14,459 nucleotides of DNA. Source: an uncultured Prevotella sp. (GTDB lineage: Bacteria; Bacteroidota; Bacteroidia; Bacteroidales; Bacteroidaceae). The notes beneath the pieces are model-generated. The model did no database searches. It was not told the DNA's origin and saw only the letters and a program-made list of their open reading frames with translations. Of the stretch, positions 7,964 through 14,459 are shown piece after piece. The position numbers and the translations under genes are program-made. Each line of letters starts with the position of its first letter. Within the stretch, counting starts at the first letter, position 1. Where the stretch lies: contig USCM01000018.1 in assembly GCA_900553155.1 (NCBI GenBank), positions 1-14,459 of the forward strand, read 5' to 3'.

Positions 7964-10900
7964 TTAGAAGCTCATGTTCACACCGAAGAGGAAGGTGCGT
8001 GGGTTAGGATAACCGCTGTAGTCGATACCTGCCTCTGTAACGCCCTTACCCATTGAGGCTGTCTCTGGGTCGGCACCCGAGTAGCCTGTGATGGTGAAGA
8101 GGTTCTGAGCCGAGAACGACAGACGCAGGTTGAGCTTGTTGTTGAACCACTGCTTAGGCAGTGTGTAGCCAATCTGCAGGAGCTTGCAACGGAAGTAAGA
8201 ACCATCCTCTACGAAGAAGTCGCTTACGCGCTTGTAGTTCATGTTGGCATCGTTGGCTGAAAGACGTGGGAACTCGGCTCCCTTGTTGTCCTCGCGCCAT
8301 GTCTTGTTGTATGTTCCGGCATATACATTCTGACCGCCTTCACCTGAGTAGCGTCCCCTGTTGAGGTTGTAGATGTCGTTGCCGAATGTGCCGTAGAAGT
8401 TGGCCACGAGGTCGAAGCCCTTATATGCGGCGTTGAGGTTGAGACCCATCATGAGGTCTGGGAACGGGTTGCCGATACACTTCTTGTCGTTCGAGTCGAT
8501 AACGCCGTCGTTGTTGCGGTCGACAAAGCGGAGGTCGCCAGGCTGTGCGTTAGGCTGGAGAGGTGTGCCGTGCTCGTTGGTGTGCGACTTAACCTCGCTC
8601 TCGTTCTGGAAGATGCCGTCGGTCTGATAACCCCAGAACTGGCTGAGCGACTCGCCCTCTGCGTTGCGTACAATCCAGTCGCCAGAGAATCCGCCGGTCC
8701 AGATATAGTCGCCGTTGAGCTTCAGAGCCTTGTTCTTTACCTGCGAGAGGTTAAGACCTACGCCGTATGTGAAGTCGGAGATATGGTCGTTCCAGTTGAT
8801 GCCGAGCTCCCATCCGGTAGCCTTCATCTTACCTACGTTCTCCCACATCTGTCCGTTCCACATAGGATAACCAAGGATAAGGAGGTTGTCCTTCTTCATA
8901 AGCATATCGTGAGATGTCTTGTTGAAGTAGTCGGCTGTAATCTTCAAGCGGCTCTGCAAGAGAGCGAGGTCGAGACCAACGTTCCAGTCTTCCACTGTCT
9001 CCCACTTAAGGGTAGGGTTGCCTATGCCTGATACGGTAGAACCGATGTCGCGTATTGGTGTCTGTCCAAATACATAGTCGGTTGTTTCGATAGAGCTGAG
9101 GTATGCCGAGTTGTCGATGTTCTGGTTGCCCACCTTACCCCAACCGGCACGTATCTTGATGTCGTCAAAGATTTTCTGGTTCTTCATAAACTCCTCGCCG
9201 GTCAAGCGATAAGCTGCCGAAACTGATGGGAATGTAGCCCACTTGTTGTCCTTAGAGAACTTAGACGAACCGTCGACACGTACAGTAGCTGTGAGGTAGT
9301 ACTTCTCGTCGTAGTTGTACATCACACGACCGAGGTACGAGATGAGCGATGTAAAGGAGTCGGTACCTGATGCAGCAGGGTTCTTTGTGCCCGAGCTTGG
9401 ATAGCGCAAGGTTGGGTCGTTGTTAGGAATATTCTCCGAGTAGGCCTCTGCCCAGTAGTCCTGGAAGCGCTCCATAGTGTAGCCACCCATGAGGTTTACG
9501 TTGTGCTTCTTGGCGAAGGTGTTGGTATAGTTCACGGTGTTGGTCCAGTTCCAGTCCACCCAGTTCTCCATCCTGCGCTTGGCGTTGTTGTTGTCGTTCT
9601 TCTCGAGGTTGTCGATAAAGAAGTTTACGTTGAACGTATCGGTACGGCGGAAGCGTGCGTTCATACCAAACTGCGAGCGGAAGGTAAGACCCTTGATAGG
9701 TGTAAGGCTGATGTAAGGTGTGGCGAGCAAGCCATACTCGCTTGCACCTGAGTCCATACGGTTCATATTAGCCACAGGGTTATGCTCCTCGTTGTTGTGC
9801 GAACGGGCATAGTTGTTGTACGGATTGCTTGTCCACTCGCTCTTGTCGCGCATCACCGGAGTGGTTGGGTCCATAGACATGATGGCTCCCATAAGGTTTG
9901 GCGTGTCGTCCCACTGCTCGTAACGAGGAGTGAAGTCGATACCTGCCTTTACAATCTTATTGAAGTTGTACTCTGTAGAGAAGCGTGCAGAGAGCTTCTG
10001 CCACTGACCCACCTTGTACTGAGAGTCCTGCTTGTAGTAGCCGATGCTGCCCGAATAGATAAGCTTGTCGGTACCGCCCGAGAACGAGAGGTCGTAGCTC
10101 TGCTGTACAGCAACGTCGTTAAGACACTCCTTCCACCAGTCGGTATACACCTCGTCTGTGCCCTTGAACGGCGACTGGTTGCCGTCGTTGGCATAGCGTG
10201 CGTCAAACACCTGCTTGTATTCCTTAGAGCCAGCCATCTTCTGCTTATTCAATGTCTGCAGACCTACGGTTGCCGAAGCGTTGAACTTGGCCTCGCCCTT
10301 CTTGCCCTTCTTGGTTGTGATGAGCACAACGCCGTTTGAGGCTCGTGTACCATAGATAGCCGAAGCCGATGCGTCCTTAAGCACCTGCATACTCTCGATG
10401 TCGTTCTGGTTGAGGAAGTTGATGTTGTTGCCTACCGGCATACCGTCTACAACGTAGAGAGGGTCTGATCCGTTGACGGTCGTCACACCGCGGATGATAA
10501 CTCGTGGCGTAGCGCCAGGACCACCGGCACCACTAACCTGCACACCGTTGACCTGTCCCTGGAGGGCATTCATAACGTTGCCGGTAGACAGCTTCTCAAG
10601 CTTGTCGCCCTTGATGGCAGATATAGAGCTGGTAAGGTCGCTCTTCTTAACCTGACCGTAACCGATAACAACAACCTCGTTAAGGTCGTTGGCGTTCTCT
10701 TTCATTACGATATTTATCTGGTTGCGGCTGCCCACCTTTACGTCCTGGTTGGCCATGCCCACGTAGCTCACAACGAGTGTGGCGTTCTTGTCGGCGTCGA
10801 TGGTATAGTTGCCGTCGATATCTGTAACAACACCCTTTGTCGAACCCTTAACCTTAATGTATGCGCCAATGATAGGCTCGTTGTTGGTGTCTACAACAGT

Positions 10901-10981
10901 GCCTTGCACCTTCATGCTCTGCGCGTTGGCAGTGAGAGCCATTGTGGCTGCCAAGGATGCTAAAATAAATTTCTTATTCAT
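7964..10981 (-). CDS. susC: SusC/RagA-family TonB-dependent glycan transporter
   Basis: A 1005-aa outer-membrane beta-barrel that imports oligosaccharides using TonB energy. Residues 1-20 are a signal peptide (cleavage after ANA). A carboxypeptidase-regulatory-like Ig domain spans about 23-95, followed by the SusC signature VVVIGYGQVKKSDLT (103-117). The plug domain (about 115-225) carries NALQGQVNGVQV, RVIIRGVTTVNGSDPLYVVDG and VLKDASASAIYGTRASNGVV. The rest forms the barrel, ending in the aromatic FLFGVNMSF typical of barrel proteins. Length is normal for the family and no frameshift is seen. It is the first gene of the operon and is preceded by a 292-bp control region. It pairs with the adjacent susD. 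Confidence 0.96.
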   Translation of the reverse strand: MNKKFILASLAATMALTANAQSMKVQGTVVDTNNEPIIGAYIKVKGSTKGVVTDIDGNYTIDADKNATLVVSYVGMANQDVKVGSRNQINIVMKENANDLNEVVVIGYGQVKKSDLTSSISAIKGDKLEKLSTGNVMNALQGQVNGVQVSGAGGPGATPRVIIRGVTTVNGSDPLYVVDGMPVGNNINFLNQNDIESMQVLKDASASAIYGTRASNGVVLITTKKGKKGEAKFNASATVGLQTLNKQKMAGSKEYKQVFDARYANDGNQSPFKGTDEVYTDWWKECLNDVAVQQSYDLSFSGGTDKLIYSGSIGYYKQDSQYKVGQWQKLSARFSTEYNFNKIVKAGIDFTPRYEQWDDTPNLMGAIMSMDPTTPVMRDKSEWTSNPYNNYARSHNNEEHNPVANMNRMDSGASEYGLLATPYISLTPIKGLTFRSQFGMNARFRRTDTFNVNFFIDNLEKNDNNNAKRRMENWVDWNWTNTVNYTNTFAKKHNVNLMGGYTMERFQDYWAEAYSENIPNNDPTLRYPSSGTKNPAASGTDSFTSLISYLGRVMYNYDEKYYLTATVRVDGSSKFSKDNKWATFPSVSAAYRLTGEEFMKNQKIFDDIKIRAGWGKVGNQNIDNSAYLSSIETTDYVFGQTPIRDIGSTVSGIGNPTLKWETVEDWNVGLDLALLQSRLKITADYFNKTSHDMLMKKDNLLILGYPMWNGQMWENVGKMKATGWELGINWNDHISDFTYGVGLNLSQVKNKALKLNGDYIWTGGFSGDWIVRNAEGESLSQFWGYQTDGIFQNESEVKSHTNEHGTPLQPNAQPGDLRFVDRNNDGVIDSNDKKCIGNPFPDLMMGLNLNAAYKGFDLVANFYGTFGNDIYNLNRGRYSGEGGQNVYAGTYNKTWREDNKGAEFPRLSANDANMNYKRVSDFFVEDGSYFRCKLLQIGYTLPKQWFNNKLNLRLSFSAQNLFTITGYSGADPETASMGKGVTEAGIDYSGYPNPRTFLFGVNMSF

Positions 10982-10993
10982 TTGGATAATGTC

Positions 10994-11086
10994 TTAATTG
11001 TTCATTAATCTGTTTACTTCACAAAGATACACGGGAGCTACAGTCACAAGCATGGCTGTGCGGACAAAGTTTGGTTTATTTGTCAT
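10994..11086 (-). CDS. Possible 30-codon leader ORF upstream of susC
   Basis: On the minus strand an ATG at 11086 opens 30 codons (MTNKPNFVRTAMLVTVAPVY... to ...MNN) and stops 12 nt before the susC ATG. The middle part (about 11030-11066) is clearly richer in G+C than the AT-rich surroundings. It would be translated only from a transcript starting at the distal promoter, because the proximal -7 box lies inside it. It has no recognised family and may be a chance frame. Confidence 0.25.
   Translation of the reverse strand: MTNKPNFVRTAMLVTVAPVYLCEVNRLMNN
11022..11050 (-). promoter_or_regulatory. Candidate proximal susC promoter
   Basis: Minus strand: TATCTTTG (11029 to 11022) is a full match to the Bacteroidetes -7 consensus TAnnTTTG, with CTTG (11050 to 11047) as a possible -33 element. 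The spacer after TTG is 17 nt, slightly short for this promoter class. The leader would be about 35 nt. Confidence 0.55.
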
Positions 11087-11151
11087 AATTTTTGGTTTTA
11101 AGTTATTGTTAATTATAATTCTGCTTTAGGCTTTTACTTGGTTTTCTGGTG

Positions 11152-11159
11152 CAAAATTA
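11152..11159 (-). promoter_or_regulatory. Candidate distal susC -7 box, probably activator-dependent
   Basis: Minus strand TAATTTTG matches TAnnTTTG and is followed by CA, like the box before GH97. There is no -33 TTTG; instead the direct repeat 11181-11211 occupies that position, as expected for an AraC-type activator. It would give a leader of about 165 nt. Confidence 0.4.
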
Positions 11160-11180
11160 TAACAAGAGGTTAAGAGAATA

Positions 11181-11211
11181 GGGGTGTTTTTTATTAATAA
11201 AAGGGGTGTTT
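11181..11211 (-). promoter_or_regulatory. Direct repeat GGGGTGTTT x2, candidate operator of the hybrid regulator
   Basis: On the + strand GGGGTGTTT occurs exactly at 11181-11189 and again at 11203-11211. The start-to-start distance is 22 bp, two helical turns, which is the geometry AraC-family dimers use on direct repeats. The proximal copy lies 22 bp upstream of the distal -7 box. A third copy in inverted orientation (AAACACCC, 11245-11252) forms the other arm of the terminator hairpin. Confidence 0.5.
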
Positions 11212-11252
11212 CTCGTTTTATGTAAAAAAATGAAGAAAAACGAAAAACACCC
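11204..11252 (-). terminator. Terminator hairpin behind the hybrid regulator gene
   Basis: Minus strand: GGGTGTTTTTCGTTTT (11252 to 11237) pairs with AAAACGAGAAACACCC (11219 to 11204), a 16-bp stem with a single G-U pair and a 17-nt loop. CTTTTATTAATAA follows. The stem begins 21 nt after the regulator stop codon, where an intrinsic terminator is expected. Confidence 0.7.
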
Positions 11253-11273
11253 TTAATATCGTATGAAAACAAT

Positions 11274-14200
11274 CTACAAGCTCTGCACAAACTGCTTGGG
11301 CGACATCTGCATCTTGCGCTTAAACACATTGCGGAAGTTCTTGATGTCGCCGAAGCCGCACATCTCTGCCACCTTAACCACATTGGTCTGGCCCTCCTTA
11401 AACGCCTGCACAGCCTTGTATATCTTATAGTCGTTTACAAACTCGATGAGCGACATGCCCGTCATCTGCTTGAGCTTCTTGTACAACGTCGAATGACTCA
11501 TGGCAAGCTTCTCGGCAAGGAAGTCGATGTTGAAGTCGGGATTGCACAGATTGTCGTCTATTATCTCGCGGCAACGCAACAAGAATATCTGCTCCTCCTT
11601 GGTGTATGTGCGCTTGCTGTTGGATATATCGGCTGTAAGCGAGGCATTGTCGCTCTCGGCAATAAGGCGGTCGATGCGCACACGCAGCAGCTTTAGCGAC
11701 ACGGGTTTGGTTAAGAAGGCATCTGCTCCGGCATCGTAGGCGGCTATTCGCTCCTCGTCGGATGTCTGTCCGGTGAATATTATCACCTTTATATGCTTAA
11801 GCTTCTTGTCGTTGCGCAAGGCACGCAAAAACTCCAATCCGTCGAGCTGCGGCATCATCATGTCGCACACAATGATGTCGGGCAGCGAACTGGCTGCCAC
11901 GCGCAGACCCTCGGCTCCATCGTAAGCCTTAAGCACACGGAAGTCGCTTATAAGGTTGCGCTCGAGCAGAGCCACCGTCTCGCGCTCGTCGTCGATAAGC
12001 AATATGCTGTGTGTGGCAGTGGGGTTGGCTTTAAGCGGGGCTGTTCCGGGCACTGCCTCCGGCTCTTGTTTATAGGCTGCTGCAGCTGCCACCTGCTTGT
12101 CCGCCTCAGCCTCAACCGTCTTGTCGACAGCAGCCTTGGGTATGTAGAAGGAGAAGGTAGAACCCTTGTTCACCTCGCTCTCAAGATGCATCTCGCCTCC
12201 GTGCAGCTCTACGAGGGTCTGCACAAAGGAGAGGCCTATACCGTCGCCCTTGCTCTTGGCTTGGCCACGGCTGGTGCGGAAGAAGCTCTGGAATATCTCC
12301 TTGCGTGCCTCCGGCACGATGCCTATGCCGTCGTCCTTGACCGAGAACACCACACGGTCGGGCATATCGGTAATGGTTAGCACCACATGACCGCCGTTGT
12401 TGGTATACTTGTAAGCGTTGGATATAAGGTTGTTGAGGCACATCTCCACCTTCTCGCCGTCCATCGACAACATAACGGGATGCTCGGGCATAACCGTCGC
12501 AAAGTCGATGTGCTTCTGGTCGAGCAGGTCGTCGTAGTCGCCGGCAAGCTCGCCCACAAACTTCACCACGTCTATGCTCTGACGCTTAAGCTGCAGCTTG
12601 CCCTGGTCTATCTTGCGGAAGTCGATGGCTTGGCTTATGAGCTTGTTTATCTTCAAGGCACTGCGGTGCATAGCCATAAGGTATGCCGAGGGTATGCTCA
12701 CAATCGACTGCTTGCGATCTATAAACTCCTCAAGCTGTGCGGCGATAAGGAATACCGGTGTGCGAAGCTCGTGGGTTATGCTGGTGAAGAACGTCATCTT
12801 GGCATCGTCGAGCTTGCGTTGGCTCTCCTTCTCTACCTCGGCTATCTCCATACGGTGACGCATCTTTATCACACGCATATACAGACGGAAGCAGGCATAA
12901 GCCACACCTATTATAATTAGCAGCCACAACGTCTTTGCCCACCACGTGAGATACCATGGCGGGAGCACCGTTATCCTAAGCACCGAGGCATTGGTCCAAC
13001 GGCCTGAGAGGTCGGTGCTGCGCACCATAAACTCGTAGCTGCCGGGCGGAACATTGGTGTAGCTTGCCTCACGGCGGTCGGTTATCTCGTTCCAGGTGTT
13101 CTCCATGCCCTTGAGATAGTAGGAGAAGTGGATGGCTCGCGGGACGTTGTATTCTGGTACGGAGAAGTTTATGGTGAAGTAGTTTTCGTTGGATTGCAGC
13201 GTTACCTCGCCCTCGCTGTTGCTTCCAAGATTTATTGAACGGCCATCTGTAACATTGAGCCTGCCCAAACTGACATCCTTATACAGCGAATTGTTCATTA
13301 GCGACATATCGTCTGCCATGACCAACCCCTCTACCGAACCAAAGTAGTAGCGGCGTCCGTCGGCATAGCATGCGCCATAGTTGTATGCCATTGGCATGGA
13401 GTTGTCGAGGTCGCAACGCATAAAGGCATGGTTCTCGGGGTAGTAGAAGTAGAGACCATTGTTGGTGGAGAACACCATATAGCCGTGGCTCGACTCTACG
13501 ATGCCCGTCACGATGATGCTGCCCAATCCGTGCTCGGTAAGGTTGGTATACACCTTTCCCTCCCTCTCGTCTATGCAGCAGGGCGGCTCGTAGCGGAACG
13601 ACACCCATACCCTACCCTTGCTGTCGGCATATACGTAGCGCACCTTGTTGCTTGGCAAAGCCATATCGGGGGTGGATGTGCTGTAGTGCTTAACCGTGCG
13701 CAGCGTGCTACGGTCTATCTTGTACACACCATTGTCGTTGCCAAACCATATATAGCCATTGCGATAACAAAGCATCTGGCATAAAGCACCGGTGAACTGC
13801 GGCACTACACGGAACTGGTGCGTAAGCTTGTTGAACACAAAGAGGTCGCGTCCGCCAATCCACAGATTGCCGTTGCCGTCGTCGGCAATGGTCCATATCA
13901 CGTCGCCGCGCTTGCTAACCAAGGGCAAGGCATAGTTGCTGAAGCGGCGTGTGGCTATATCGTAAGCCGTCAGTCCCTTATTGTATACAGCCATCCACAC
14001 CGTATGCTGGTCGGCTGTCATCGACACAATGTTGTCGCCCCATATACCGCTGTTGGCAGATGTATATGTGGTCATGGTTTTGTGGCTTAACGAATAGACC
14101 CCCATTCCGCCTCCATCCATACCTATATATATATTGTCGGCTTGGGCAGCCACAGCCGTAACGAGGTCGTAAGGCAGGGTGTTGGTCTGCTCGCTTAGTG

Positions 14201-14459
14201 TCGAGAACAAGGCTCGCCTTGCACCATACAGTGTCAGGCCCTTGCGATATGTGCCTATCCACATATTGCCGCCACGGTCGGCAAGTAGCGAGTAGACAGC
14301 ATCGCCGCATATATGGTCCTTGCTCTCGGTAAGGCGATAGTCTAAACCGTTGCGGCGCAGCACCACACCATAGCCGTCGGTGGCAAATGCCACACCGCCA
14401 TCGTAGTCGCAAGCCGCCTTCAAAGCCTTAGGCAGATCCTCGTCTATGGCTTGCAAGTG
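11274..14459 (-). CDS. Hybrid two-component system regulator (propeller sensor, histidine kinase, receiver, AraC-type HTH), N-terminus cut
   Basis: At least 1061 codons; the frame continues past the right edge, so probably a few hundred N-terminal residues are missing. Numbering from the TTG codon at 14456: propeller repeats with NMWIG, NLWIG and YIWFG motifs (about 20-385); Y_Y_Y domain (about 423-498, including YLKGMENTWNEI and YTNVPPGSYEF); membrane helix (about 507-526); HisKA with phosphoacceptor His562 in SITHELRTPV; ATPase domain with Asn676/Asn680 in NNLISN, DDGIG (708-712) and GDGIGL (737-742); an Ala/Glu/Pro-rich linker (about 776-814); receiver domain with Asp865 in VCDMMMP and Lys917; HTH_18 DNA-binding domain (about 965-1060). 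All phosphorelay residues are present. Such proteins sense oligosaccharides in the periplasm and activate the neighbouring PUL. The likely targets are the susC and GH97 control regions. Confidence 0.95.
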   Translation of the reverse strand, partial: HLQAIDEDLPKALKAACDYDGGVAFATDGYGVVLRRNGLDYRLTESKDHICGDAVYSLLADRGGNMWIGTYRKGLTLYGARRALFSTLSEQTNTLPYDLVTAVAAQADNIYIGMDGGGMGVYSLSHKTMTTYTSANSGIWGDNIVSMTADQHTVWMAVYNKGLTAYDIATRRFSNYALPLVSKRGDVIWTIADDGNGNLWIGGRDLFVFNKLTHQFRVVPQFTGALCQMLCYRNGYIWFGNDNGVYKIDRSTLRTVKHYSTSTPDMALPSNKVRYVYADSKGRVWVSFRYEPPCCIDEREGKVYTNLTEHGLGSIIVTGIVESSHGYMVFSTNNGLYFYYPENHAFMRCDLDNSMPMAYNYGACYADGRRYYFGSVEGLVMADDMSLMNNSLYKDVSLGRLNVTDGRSINLGSNSEGEVTLQSNENYFTINFSVPEYNVPRAIHFSYYLKGMENTWNEITDRREASYTNVPPGSYEFMVRSTDLSGRWTNASVLRITVLPPWYLTWWAKTLWLLIIIGVAYACFRLYMRVIKMRHRMEIAEVEKESQRKLDDAKMTFFTSITHELRTPVFLIAAQLEEFIDRKQSIVSIPSAYLMAMHRSALKINKLISQAIDFRKIDQGKLQLKRQSIDVVKFVGELAGDYDDLLDQKHIDFATVMPEHPVMLSMDGEKVEMCLNNLISNAYKYTNNGGHVVLTITDMPDRVVFSVKDDGIGIVPEARKEIFQSFFRTSRGQAKSKGDGIGLSFVQTLVELHGGEMHLESEVNKGSTFSFYIPKAAVDKTVEAEADKQVAAAAAYKQEPEAVPGTAPLKANPTATHSILLIDDERETVALLERNLISDFRVLKAYDGAEGLRVAASSLPDIIVCDMMMPQLDGLEFLRALRNDKKLKHIKVIIFTGQTSDEERIAAYDAGADAFLTKPVSLKLLRVRIDRLIAESDNASLTADISNSKRTYTKEEQIFLLRCREIIDDNLCNPDFNIDFLAEKLAMSHSTLYKKLKQMTGMSLIEFVNDYKIYKAVQAFKEGQTNVVKVAEMCGFGDIKNFRNVFKRKMQMSPKQFVQSL

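Noticed and set aside
9782..10339. 185-aa frame on the + strand
   Set aside because: It is antisense to the SusC plug and barrel region, which is well conserved in the minus-strand frame.
11065..11068. TTTG on the minus strand as -33 element of the proximal susC promoter
   Set aside because: It is about 35 nt from the TATCTTTG box, too far for a -33/-7 pair.
11126..11383. 85-aa frame on the - strand spanning the end of the regulator gene and the gap
   Set aside because: It is out of frame with the regulator's HTH domain, and its tail is just translated AT-rich control DNA including the terminator hairpin.
14454..14456. TTG codon at 14456 as the real start of the regulator
   Set aside because: The frame is open to the window edge (CAC precedes it), the propeller domain is already under way and the protein is shorter than usual for the family, so the true start lies outside.

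Overview
The window comes from a Bacteroidales bacterium, most likely Prevotella or a relative. It carries a SusC/SusD pair, a one-protein hybrid two-component regulator, and promoter boxes of the Bacteroidetes type (TAnnTTTG), and it shows no Shine-Dalgarno dependence. The whole window is one polysaccharide utilization locus (PUL), and every gene I accept lies on the minus strand, so it is read from right to left.

Layout in the direction of transcription: a hybrid two-component sensor/regulator whose N-terminus is cut by the window edge (14459-11274); a 292-bp AT-rich control region with a terminator hairpin, a 22-bp-phased direct repeat and two candidate promoters (11273-10982); susC (10981-7964); susD (7914-6298); a GH30 glycosidase that starts one base after the susD stop (6296-4734); a GH35 beta-galactosidase (4715-2343); a 405-bp gap mostly filled by a 302-bp imperfect palindrome (2342-2041) and then a short promoter region; and a GH97 glycosidase that runs off the left edge (1937-1). 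The GH97 reading frame has no stop in the window, but it is open for 645 codons and is clearly a real gene.

Working model: the regulator senses a glycan fragment in the periplasm through its propeller domain and activates susC-susD-GH30-GH35, and probably GH97. SusD binds the glycan at the cell surface and SusC imports it. The three glycosidases carry export signals and trim it. The enzyme set (GH30 of the NEP/WQTE type, GH35, and GH97 with the retaining-type Asp) fits a galactose-rich glycan, for example type II arabinogalactan side chains. That substrate is an inference from family membership.

The least expected parts are non-coding. The 302-bp palindrome is built of CACAGA modules, is symmetric about one point, and abuts the GH35 stop codon. 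The control regions of susC and GH97 appear to share one architecture: two GGTG-containing half-sites (+ strand) 21-22 bp apart, placed about 20 bp upstream of a TAnTTTTGCA box. This is a candidate operator for the regulator.
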